From: Deltaproteobacteria bacterium
GTDB lineage: Bacteria > Desulfobacterota > Dissulfuribacteria > Dissulfuribacterales > UBA3076
Direction of reading: 5' to 3'
Length of the DNA: 9,009 nt
Assembly: GCA_030605675.1 (NCBI GenBank)
Contig: JAUWHV010000046.1
Coordinates: 1-9,009, forward strand
This document shows, one piece after another, positions 1 to 6,447 of this stretch (positions within the stretch are counted from its first letter, which is position 1; each line of letters starts with the position of its first letter). The notes beneath the pieces are model-generated. The model ran no database searches. It saw nothing but the letters and a program-made list of their open reading frames with translations, and was not told the origin of the DNA. Position numbers and translations under genes: made by a program.

Positions 1-94
1 TTTTCTGTTTCATAGATTGAATGATATCAAGCAAAAGCAGATCAGGCAACAGCCGGTCTATTCAGGGAGCCTGTTTGCCCATAAAAATTCATGA
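1..94 (+). CDS. Possible 3' end of a gene entering from the left (partial)
   Basis: Frame 2 is open from the window edge to a TGA at 92-94, about 30 codons. The peptide begins LFHRLNDIKQKQIRQQ and ends FAHKNS. The other two plus-strand frames stop within the first 20 bases. If real, this is the tail of a plus-strand gene converging on the NAD(P)HX repair gene, with a 6-base overlap. The fragment is too short to assign a family. Alternatively the stretch is intergenic, or a minus-strand gene starts at the ATG complementary to 11-13. Low confidence. Confidence 0.25.
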   Translation, partial: FLFHRLNDIKQKQIRQQPVYSGSLFAHKNS

Positions 95-1630
95 GGTCCA
101 TAGGTGAGGCATCCAATCAGCTACCTCGCTTGCCAGGTATCCCCAGTTGCCTTTGACCTTTGCCAGTTGATCCGACGCATGCCCGTGTACAAAGACAGAG
201 AGCCTTGCAGCGTCCCATGCATCATAGCCTTGGGCCAAAAAGCCCCCGATAATGCCGGTAAGCACATCTCCCATGCCCCCTGACCCCATGCCGGAGTTCC
301 CCGAGGAGTTCAAGGCAACCCTTCCGTCGGGTGCGGCAGTTACAGTCCCGGCCCCTTTAAGGACCACAACGGCCTTTGAGGAACGAGCAAGGGAAAGGGC
401 GGCTGCCATGCGGTCATGCTGGACCTCGGTAATTGCGCATCCGAGCAGACGGGCCATTTCACCAGGATGGGGTGTTAATATCCGGGGCTGTTTTGCCCGT
501 GCTACTGGACTGTGATCCGTACCCAGAGCGGTAAGTGCGTCGGCATCTGCTATCATAGGTATAGGGACTGTTTCAAGGAGATGACGCACAACATCCTGTG
601 TCTCCTCGTTAAGTCCCAGGCCGGGTCCGATAGCAAGGGCCTTTTTTCTTTCCAGCAGGGCCTCAATTATTGGGATGGCCCTGTTGGAAATAGTTCCTGA
701 TTTAGTTCCAGGGAGATCCTCAGTCATGGCTTCAGTAAGTTTCTGAGCAAGCACAGGCTGTACATCTGTTGGACATCCCACAGTGACAAGCCCTGCCCCT
801 GCCCTGAGTGCTCCGTGGGCCACGAGTGCCGCAGCCCCTGTCTTTCCCCTTGAACCAGCCAGTATTAAAAGATGCCCGAATGTGCCTTTATGGCCGGCGG
901 ACAGCCTTGGTCGAAGGATGGCCCTGAATGACTTCTCGTCAAACAATTCGGTTTTGATATCTGCTTCAGTAACTGCCGTATCCGGTATGCCGATCTCAAC
1001 AATGTGGAGCTCGCCCACATATTCGGTCCCGGGATGCAGGACGAGCCCCAGCTTGGCAAGGGCCATGGTGGCAGTAAGATCAGCCCGTATTGCCGTGCCG
1101 AGGGGACGCCCGGTATCAGTTGATAATCCGGAAGGAATATCAACTGCGACTATGGGTGTCGGACTCGCGTTTGCCATCTCAATGCATCGGGCGAACCTCC
1201 CCGCAACTTCCCTGATAAGACCGGTCCCGAAAATGGCATCAACAATAAGGCCTGATTTCTCGATGGTTTCGGACATGGTTGAAAGGGAGCCGGAATCCAG
1301 ACACTCTGTGATAGGAAGTCCTAGTTTTTTTACTATATTGTAATTTGTAAGGGCGTCTCCCCTGAATTTTTCTCCTGGCGCCAGGATCAAGAGTTTAACT
1401 TTAACTCCTTCCTGTTTGAGATGTCTGGCTATGACAAAACCGTCACCACCGTTGTTGCCGGGTCCCACCAGGATGGTGACCCCTTGATGAAGCCTTGCTG
1501 CAAAATGCCGGCAGATGAGCTCAAAGATCCCGCGACCGGCGTTTTCCATGAGTATCAGGCCTGGGATGCCGAACTCTTTAATAGTCCTTTGATCAAGTTC
1601 TTGCATCTGGGCTGCAGTTACCAGTAACAT
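89..1630 (-). CDS. nnr: Bifunctional NAD(P)H-hydrate epimerase / ADP-dependent NAD(P)HX dehydratase
   Basis: This cytoplasmic metabolite-repair enzyme converts hydrated NADH or NADPH (NADHX, NADPHX) back to the normal cofactor. The N-terminal half (YjeF_N, about residues 1-225) epimerises the R form. The C-terminal half (YjeF_C, ribokinase-like, about 235-513) dehydrates the S form using ADP. Visible motifs are GPGNNGGDG (56-64), VDAIFGTG (130-137) and DIPSG (164-168) in the epimerase. The dehydratase shows KGTFGHLLILAGS (248-260), GPGLG (335-339), LTPHPGEMARL (385-395) and the nucleotide-binding GNSGMGSGGMGDVLTG (444-459). I chose the ATG at 1628-1630 because AGGAGG lies exactly 8 bases upstream and family proteins begin just before this point. 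An upstream in-frame start would add 19 unrelated residues. The 513-residue length fits the fused bacterial form, and both active halves look intact. The gene is divergent from the carboxylase operon. Confidence 0.95.
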   Translation of the reverse strand: MLLVTAAQMQELDQRTIKEFGIPGLILMENAGRGIFELICRHFAARLHQGVTILVGPGNNGGDGFVIARHLKQEGVKVKLLILAPGEKFRGDALTNYNIVKKLGLPITECLDSGSLSTMSETIEKSGLIVDAIFGTGLIREVAGRFARCIEMANASPTPIVAVDIPSGLSTDTGRPLGTAIRADLTATMALAKLGLVLHPGTEYVGELHIVEIGIPDTAVTEADIKTELFDEKSFRAILRPRLSAGHKGTFGHLLILAGSRGKTGAAALVAHGALRAGAGLVTVGCPTDVQPVLAQKLTEAMTEDLPGTKSGTISNRAIPIIEALLERKKALAIGPGLGLNEETQDVVRHLLETVPIPMIADADALTALGTDHSPVARAKQPRILTPHPGEMARLLGCAITEVQHDRMAAALSLARSSKAVVVLKGAGTVTAAPDGRVALNSSGNSGMGSGGMGDVLTGIIGGFLAQGYDAWDAARLSVFVHGHASDQLAKVKGNWGYLASEVADWMPHLWTS

Positions 1631-1638
1631 AGTAGAAT

Positions 1639-1644
1639 CCTCCT
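1639..1644 (-). promoter_or_regulatory. Shine-Dalgarno site that fixes the nnr start
   Basis: Read on the minus strand this is a perfect AGGAGG, 8 bases before the ATG at 1630-1628. It favours this ATG over the longer reading frame that opens at 1687. Confidence 0.8.
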
Positions 1645-1658
1645 GCGACAAGTAAGAA

Positions 1659-1687
1659 ACTGTATCCGGGGCTTGAGATAAAAACAA
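1659..1687 (-). promoter_or_regulatory. Weak candidate sigma70 promoter for nnr
   Basis: On the minus strand, TTGTTT (1687-1682) and TACAGT (1664-1659) are separated by 17 bases. They match the -35 and -10 consensus at 3 and 4 of 6 positions. The placement, 29 bases or more before the ATG, is sensible and the -35 abuts the 9-bp repeat. The match is weak enough to be chance. Confidence 0.28.
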
Positions 1688-1690
1688 TCC

Positions 1691-1714
1691 ACAGATTACG
1701 CAGATTACGCAGAT
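1691..1714 (-). repeat. 9-bp tandem repeat, likely a dispersed intergenic repeat
   Basis: Two exact copies of AGATTACGC (1693-1701 and 1702-1710) are followed by AGAT and preceded by CCAC. Read on the minus strand the unit is GCGTAATCT and the array ends in CTGTGGAT, pointing into the nnr gene 55 bases downstream. From memory, near-identical short arrays occur in intergenic regions of many environmental bacterial genomes. That is recollection, not a search result. No coding function is visible. Confidence 0.6.
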
Positions 1715-1859
1715 ATTGAAGTGAATATAAGGCGAATTCGAAAAAGATGATACTTATTATCACGAATATGTCCGAAGTGAAATAGTAGCGGTTTACGCCC
1801 CAGGTAACGACCAACAAGCCGGGGGAGCATGAACGATTATTCGGGCGCAACACTCAATA
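1715..1859. other. Non-coding stretch of divergent intergenic region, content unassigned
   Basis: About 145 bases between the tandem repeat and the hairpin cluster. A short minus-strand frame and a short plus-strand frame cross it, but neither has a ribosome binding site, a recognisable peptide or a plausible length. I see no RNA gene, riboswitch core or intact insertion sequence end. It could be decayed mobile-element sequence, but nothing in it shows that directly. Confidence 0.4.
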
Positions 1860-1929
1860 CGGGTGGGGGGCTAACCCTCACCCGGCCGGGACTTCCACCC
1901 GGCAAGAAGCGCCAAGCTTCGCTTGGCGC
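1860..1929. repeat. Cluster of three adjacent strong hairpins
   Basis: Hairpin 1 (1860-1884) pairs CGGGTGGGGG with CCCTCACCCG: 10 pairs including one G-T, with loop GCTAA. Hairpin 2 (1885-1903) pairs GCCGGG with CCCGGC around a 7-base loop. Hairpin 3 (1909-1929) pairs GCGCCAAGC with GCTTGGCGC: 9 perfect pairs and a 3-base loop. Hairpins 1 and 2 abut, and 5 bases separate 2 from 3. It lies between two divergent gene starts, so it is not placed as a gene-end terminator, and no T-run follows hairpin 3. It may be a dispersed palindromic (REP-like) element, a mobile-element end, a recombination site or a structured RNA. I cannot choose among these. Confidence 0.7.
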
Positions 1930-2022
1930 ACTAACGCTCCGGATTATCGAGATTAATATTATTGCTCTTGATCAAAAAATGGGTATTCTGACCAAAGACA
2001 GAGTTTTGCAAGGGGCTCTAAA

Positions 2023-2051
2023 TTGACCGGTTCTGTTTGATCCGGTATAAA
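2023..2051 (+). promoter_or_regulatory. Sigma70-type promoter of the carboxylase operon
   Basis: TTGACC (2023-2028) and TATAAA (2046-2051) are separated by exactly 17 bases, each matching consensus at 5 of 6 positions. Transcription would begin near 2058, leaving a leader of only about 16 bases that still holds the GGAAGGG ribosome binding site before the ATG at 2074. The three downstream carboxylase genes and cobS follow with no obvious further promoter. Confidence 0.75.
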
Positions 2052-2055
2052 CCGG
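2027..2055. promoter_or_regulatory. Candidate operator over the -10 box
   Basis: CCGGT occurs at 2027-2031 and again at 2042-2046. Its complement ACCGG at 2051-2055 forms a perfect 5-bp dyad with the second copy around ATAA. The dyad encloses the -10 box, so a protein bound there would block RNA polymerase. No known regulator motif is recognised; this is inference from position and symmetry. Confidence 0.4.
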
Positions 2056-2073
2056 CGAAACGGAAGGGACTTT

Positions 2074-3489
2074 ATGGGCAAGGAACGTGTATTAATAGCC
2101 AACCGCGGAGAGATCGCCCTCCGCATTATTCAGGCCTGCAAGGATCTTGGCCTGGATTACGTGGTTCTATATACAAAGGAAGACGAATTCTCATTGCACG
2201 TTCGAAATGCGCAGCAGGAAGAAAACGGTTTTAAGAAGGCTTATCGTGTAGCTAACTACAAGGACCCCAATGAGGTTTTCTCCGTGGCAGATGAGGCTGA
2301 ATGTACTGCCATTCATCCCGGGTATGGTTTTTTTTCCGAGAATTACGGTTTTGCCAGAAGAGCCGCCATGAGGAATCGGCCTCTAACCTTTATAGGCCCT
2401 AAATGGGAGGTCATAAGGGATCTTGGCAGTAAGATAAACACCAAGCGTCTGGCAAAGGACCTCAATGTACCGGTGATTCCGGGGTCTGATGGATCAATCT
2501 ATAATGAATTGGAGGCTGAAGAAGTGGCGGAGGAGCTTTTTTTTCTCCAGAAAGAACAGGGCATTCAGCATCCATCTATTCTGGTAAAGGCCTCTGCCGG
2601 TGGTGGAGGTATGGGCATTGAAGAAGTCAGTCACCTTGATGCCTTCAGGAGAACCTACCGGCGGATACAGAACTATGCCAAGCGACAGTTCGGGGATGAG
2701 GGCGTCCTGATTGAACAGTGTCTCAGAGATTATCAGCACCTTGAAGTTCAGCTTTTGTGCAGTTCCTATGGTGAGGTGGTGCACTTCGGGACCAGAAACT
2801 GCACTATACAGAGTGCGGGCAGGCAAAAGAGGGTGGAAGTGGCTCCTGGCTTTGATCCTGCTGTATGTGAGTATCCTTTTGATGCAAGGGCAGTCTTGGA
2901 CCGGATCGTGAAGTATTCTGTACGTCTGGCAAAACACGCGGGCTATGACAATATAGGGACATGGGAATGGATAGTATCCAGAGATGGCAGCCCCTACCTT
3001 ATGGAGGTCAATACCCGCATACAGGTTGAAAACGAGATTTCAGCATGTATTTCAAGGCTAAATGGGAGTAATGAGCCTCCAAACTTGATCAGGGACCAGA
3101 TAAGAGTGGCCCTTGGAGATAGACTGGGCTTTACTCAAAAAGATATATCTTTTGAAGGGACCAGCATAGAGATGAGGATTGTTGCTGAAGATACCAAAAG
3201 AGGTTTTGCACCATGGTGTGGTACCATTACACGCTTTGATTATCCGGACGAGCCCTGGGCCAGGCTTTATTCTCATGTGCCCAGAGATACGCCCTATAAG
3301 ATTCCCACAGAGTATGATCCCAACTTTGCTCTTGCTATTATCTGGGGTCAGGATACGGAACAGGCCAAGGAAAGGGCCAGGCAGTTTCAGAACGGGACTA
3401 TTATAGAAGGTAAAGGGGCCAGTGGCGAAAGTATTATCACAAACCTGGAATACCTCTATGATCGGATTGATGACGTGCTTCAATTTTAA
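2074..3489 (+). CDS. accC: Biotin carboxylase subunit of an acyl-CoA (probably acetyl-CoA) carboxylase
   Basis: An ATP-grasp enzyme that carboxylates biotin on the carrier protein using ATP and bicarbonate, the first half-reaction of acetyl-CoA carboxylase. The fold order is typical: N-terminal domain with LIANRGEIALRI (7-18) and AIHPGYGFFSEN (79-90), ATP-grasp with glycine loop KASAGGGGMG (172-181), then the C-terminal domain. By alignment from memory with E. coli AccC, catalytic and ligand residues are kept: K120, K172, H222, K252, E298, E311, N313, R315, E319 and R368. It is divergent nearby. The usual QVEHPVTE is QVENEISA (317-324), a short insertion follows (about 328-336), and the usual MIxKL near the C-terminus is NFALA (417-421). 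The length of 471 residues is slightly above the usual 445-450. The ATG has a GGAAGGG site 5 bases upstream. It is first in the operon, 17 bases before the carboxyltransferase gene. The substrate of the complex cannot be read from this subunit. Confidence 0.92.
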   Translation: MGKERVLIANRGEIALRIIQACKDLGLDYVVLYTKEDEFSLHVRNAQQEENGFKKAYRVANYKDPNEVFSVADEAECTAIHPGYGFFSENYGFARRAAMRNRPLTFIGPKWEVIRDLGSKINTKRLAKDLNVPVIPGSDGSIYNELEAEEVAEELFFLQKEQGIQHPSILVKASAGGGGMGIEEVSHLDAFRRTYRRIQNYAKRQFGDEGVLIEQCLRDYQHLEVQLLCSSYGEVVHFGTRNCTIQSAGRQKRVEVAPGFDPAVCEYPFDARAVLDRIVKYSVRLAKHAGYDNIGTWEWIVSRDGSPYLMEVNTRIQVENEISACISRLNGSNEPPNLIRDQIRVALGDRLGFTQKDISFEGTSIEMRIVAEDTKRGFAPWCGTITRFDYPDEPWARLYSHVPRDTPYKIPTEYDPNFALAIIWGQDTEQAKERARQFQNGTIIEGKGASGESIITNLEYLYDRIDDVLQF

Positions 3490-3506
3490 TCACCGACAAT
3501 ACATGA

Positions 3507-5786
3507 ATGCGCACAGACAAGGTACATATGGCGGATAGCGGCAAGTTACTGAGTCAACTCGCTGATCGGATCTCATATCTTATTGATATCAAGGGCAACA
3601 GTGAGTGGTCCAATGTTGGTGATCTTCTTGGACGGGTTCAAGGGCTTCGTCAGTCTCTCTTTGAGATAAAAGAGGCGGATCTTTTTGAGGAAATCGACCG
3701 GATCGAGGATAGGGTCTCTTTTCTTGAGGATAGAGTCGCTGAGAAGCTCGGTCCTGCAGAGATTGTGAACATCGTCCGGAGTCCCCAGCGTTTTACGCTT
3801 ATGGATATCCTGGAGAATGTGTACGACTCCTATACCGAGTTGGGCGGAGAGGGAGACTGTAATATTGATCCTGCGATAGTGGTGGCCAGGGCTACCATAT
3901 CGAGAAGAGTCAAGAACAAGCTCTATAGCCATCAAGTCATGGTCATAGGTCATGAAAAGGGTCGAGGAGAGGAATACAGAAACGGAGGATGTGCCAGGCC
4001 CTGGGGAAATGATAAGGCCCTGAGGTATATGAGGGTAGCTGAAACCGAAGGCATTCCTATACATTTCTATATTTTTACCCCTGGGTCCTACCCCATTGAA
4101 GATTACCCCGGAGCTGCGCAGCAGATAGCCCGCAATCTATACGTAATGGCAAAGCTAAAGGTCCCCATGGTATCTTTTATCTCTGAAGGCGGCTCCGGTG
4201 GCGCTGAGGCAATAGGGGTTTCAGGTCTCAGGCTCATGGGTTCAAGGAGCTATTACTCGGTCATTTCTCCTGAAGGCGCGGCTGCAATAGAAGGAAAGAT
4301 AAGAGAGGGCGAAAAGGTCCCTAGAGAGCTTGTGAAACACTGCGCCGCTCAGTTAAAGATAACTGCTGAAGACAACCTGAAACTCGGAACTGTTGATCGC
4401 ATTATAGAGGAACCCCCCCTTGGAGCAAGGCGGGATGATTTCCCCTTTTTTCACAGACTTCGCTATGAGATGCTTCGTGCTACCGACGAAGTAGTACTGA
4501 AGACCAAGAACTTCCGGGCCTTCCGGGCCTATGCCTTAAAAAGGCGGGAAGAGGAGGGGAAGGAGGTGCCGGAGGACTTTGATTTATTCATCGGCTGGAG
4601 TCTCACAGACCTTGAGATAGAACGACTTCTTGAATTCAGGCTCAAGAAGTATATGGAGTTGGGCAAGGGGTATTTTCTTGAGAATAGAAATATTTTAACC
4701 GAGGGAATCAGGAAGACAAAGATCTTTGCCAGCAAGACTTACTATGATCTAAGGTACGGCCTTCTGCGGCCGCACCACCGAAACGTTCAGAAGGTAATAG
4801 AAGAGGTATCAAGTGAAGGTTCAGTATTTCTCCGAAAGGTCACTGAGCCCGTAAGGGCGGCCTATGACTTTGTTTTTCCTCAGCCGGAGCGCCCGGGTAA
4901 AATCGTACGTTCCGAGGGGCCTGAGCGCAAATCGATTTTTGCAGAAGAGTGGGAGTCTTACGTCAGCCCGCTTGCCAACGAAGACTGTACTGTTACCTGC
5001 CCCAATGCCTCAAAATATGGATGTCTCGACCTATGGGTGCCTGACCTCTATGGGGAATTCTGCGGAGTGTGTCCCAACTGCGGCCATCATTTTCCACTTG
5101 AGTACCAGTGGTATCTTGAGAATCTTTTTGATAAAAATTCAGTCCATGAATTCAACGATCATATAGCCTCATGCAATCCACTTGGTTTTCAGGGTTATAA
5201 TGTCCGTCTTAAGAAAGACATAAAGCGTACCGGTCGCAATTCCAGCATGATAACCTTTGATGCGGAAGTGTGGGGGCTAAGGCTTGTAGTGGCCATGCTC
5301 TTCAGCAACTTCAGGGGCGGGACGGTTGGAACTGCTGAGGGAGAGAAGTTCGTAAGGGCATGCGATGTGGCCGGTACTACCCGAAGGCCTCTTCTGGCTT
5401 ACATACACAGCACCGGCGGGATCCGTATTCATGAAGGGACACTTGGTGTAGTTCAGATGCCTAAATGCACCCTTGCAGTGAGGGAATATAATGACAACGG
5501 TGGTCTCTATATAGTTGTCTATGACAATAATTCTTACGCTGGTCCTGTAGCAAGTTTTTTGGGGTGTTCACTCTATCAGTTCGGAATGCGTTCTTCCAGA
5601 ATCGGTTTTGCCGGCCCGAGGGTCATAAGGGAGACCACCGGTCAGGACGTTCCCCCTGATTATCACAGCGCCAAGAATGCCCTCAGGCGAGGCCACATTC
5701 AGGGAATTTGGGATAGACGTGAGTTCAAAAAAAACCTCCACGATGCTTTGATGACATTGGGCGGCCCTAACCTTTATTACAAATGA
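3507..5786 (+). CDS. Fused acetyl-CoA carboxylase carboxyltransferase, alpha then beta
   Basis: One 759-residue chain carries both carboxyltransferase subunits, which move CO2 from carboxybiotin to acetyl-CoA. Residues about 60-330 are AccA-like: a probable helical N-terminus, VMVIGHEKGR (144-153), TPGSYP (191-196), oxyanion loop EGGSGG (227-232) and YSVISPEG (250-257). About 340-480 is a charged helical linker without a recognised domain. About 494-750 is AccD-like: a cysteine-rich ribbon (C494, C498, C506, C519, C522, C525), STGGIR (635-640) and GFAGPRVI (700-707). The order is the reverse of propionyl-CoA carboxylase beta chains, where the AccD-like half comes first. The standard AccD zinc ribbon is C-x2-C-x15-C-x2-C. 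Here C506-x15-C522-x2-C525 fits, but the first position is K503. Two starts are possible: ATG 3507, with a poor ribosome binding site, and ATG 3528 (residue 8), preceded by AAGG at 5 bases and perhaps the true one. The 3' end lies 16 bases before the carrier gene. Gene identity is firm; an acyl-CoA substrate other than acetyl-CoA remains possible. Confidence 0.93.
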   Translation: MRTDKVHMADSGKLLSQLADRISYLIDIKGNSEWSNVGDLLGRVQGLRQSLFEIKEADLFEEIDRIEDRVSFLEDRVAEKLGPAEIVNIVRSPQRFTLMDILENVYDSYTELGGEGDCNIDPAIVVARATISRRVKNKLYSHQVMVIGHEKGRGEEYRNGGCARPWGNDKALRYMRVAETEGIPIHFYIFTPGSYPIEDYPGAAQQIARNLYVMAKLKVPMVSFISEGGSGGAEAIGVSGLRLMGSRSYYSVISPEGAAAIEGKIREGEKVPRELVKHCAAQLKITAEDNLKLGTVDRIIEEPPLGARRDDFPFFHRLRYEMLRATDEVVLKTKNFRAFRAYALKRREEEGKEVPEDFDLFIGWSLTDLEIERLLEFRLKKYMELGKGYFLENRNILTEGIRKTKIFASKTYYDLRYGLLRPHHRNVQKVIEEVSSEGSVFLRKVTEPVRAAYDFVFPQPERPGKIVRSEGPERKSIFAEEWESYVSPLANEDCTVTCPNASKYGCLDLWVPDLYGEFCGVCPNCGHHFPLEYQWYLENLFDKNSVHEFNDHIASCNPLGFQGYNVRLKKDIKRTGRNSSMITFDAEVWGLRLVVAMLFSNFRGGTVGTAEGEKFVRACDVAGTTRRPLLAYIHSTGGIRIHEGTLGVVQMPKCTLAVREYNDNGGLYIVVYDNNSYAGPVASFLGCSLYQFGMRSSRIGFAGPRVIRETTGQDVPPDYHSAKNALRRGHIQGIWDRREFKKNLHDALMTLGGPNLYYK

Positions 5787-5802
5787 ACCTCTTGCAAAAA
5801 TC

Positions 5803-6447
5803 ATGGATATCAATCTAAATGACCTATTAAGGCGCTATCGTTCTCATCCCTTTGAGGACTATCCTGTAGAGACACCCCATACAGGGGTCGTATTCCTTAA
5901 GGTGAAGGAAGGCCAGACGGTCAAAGGGCCTGGTGGTGAGTGGCTCCATCGACCCGGGACCCTGCTCTATGTCATTGAGAGGGAACGGAACGCAAAGAGG
6001 ATAACCGCCCTTTGGAGTGGACAGGTTAGTGGAATTCGCCTTGATATCGAGGGTCAATTTGTAGAGGCGGGTGAACTGCTCTTTTCTATCCGGCATCAAC
6101 TGGATAAGGAAGAAATTATTGATCGCATTCTGACCCAGGTTCTCTACATCCTTCCTGCCCCCCAGCGGGCCAGGTACTTCCTCGCACCCGAGATTTCGGC
6201 AAAGATGGAAAAGCAGCCCAAAGAGGGCGTATCCGTGGAATCCGGGGATGAGGTGTTGATCATGTCCCTTATGAAAAGAGATACGGTGATCAGCTATGAA
6301 GGCGTCCCGGGAGCACTTTACAAGGTCTATTTCAAGTCAGGGGATACGGTGGAACAAGGATCTCCTCTCTTGGGGATCTGTCCTCCTGATAAGCTCCAGT
6401 ATGTGCAGAAAGTGATCCGGAGGATCCGCACGGAGTGGGAGAAGTAG
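5803..6447 (+). CDS. Biotin carrier protein with two biotinyl/lipoyl-type domains
   Basis: This 214-residue protein should be the biotin carrier (AccB role) of the carboxylase encoded by the two preceding genes. The C-terminal domain (about 140-192) has the barrel-sandwich pattern: VLIMSLMKRDTVI followed by YKVYFKSGDTVEQGSPLLGI. K158 (6274-6276) sits at the biotinylation position after a kept methionine. The flanking motif is SLMKR rather than the usual EAMKM, and one extra residue lies between this lysine and the following glycine turn. The N-terminal half (about 25-96) repeats the pattern, ending SGQVSGIRLDIEGQFVEAGE, but at the lysine position it reads ERERN with R62. That copy therefore cannot be biotinylated. 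A helical segment (100-138) joins the domains. This differs from ordinary AccB, which has one such domain after a Pro/Ala linker. The ribosome binding site is weak, so translation may depend on the upstream gene. It overlaps cobS by 13 bases. Confidence 0.82.
   Translation: MDINLNDLLRRYRSHPFEDYPVETPHTGVVFLKVKEGQTVKGPGGEWLHRPGTLLYVIERERNAKRITALWSGQVSGIRLDIEGQFVEAGELLFSIRHQLDKEEIIDRILTQVLYILPAPQRARYFLAPEISAKMEKQPKEGVSVESGDEVLIMSLMKRDTVISYEGVPGALYKVYFKSGDTVEQGSPLLGICPPDKLQYVQKVIRRIRTEWEK

Noticed and set aside
1691..1714. Tandem repeats considered as a CRISPR array
   Set aside because: The units are 9 bp and directly adjacent, with no spacers and no cas genes nearby.
1593..1853. 86-codon minus-strand reading frame overlapping the nnr start
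   Set aside because: It overlaps the confident nnr start in another frame, lacks a ribosome binding site and reads through the tandem repeat.
1829..2026. 65-codon plus-strand reading frame across the hairpin cluster
   Set aside because: It has no ribosome binding site and reads through perfect palindromes and the promoter region. The peptide resembles no family. Treated as non-coding.
2494..2937. Long minus-strand frames opposite the carboxylase genes (also 3058-3483 and 3573-4064)
   Set aside because: They lie fully opposite genes with clear family motifs and show no recognisable protein or start signals, so they are shadow frames.
3503..3538. 11-codon leader frame starting at the ATG at 3503
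   Set aside because: It overlaps the start of the carboxyltransferase gene and has no ribosome binding site. The short TAG-ended frame is most likely chance.
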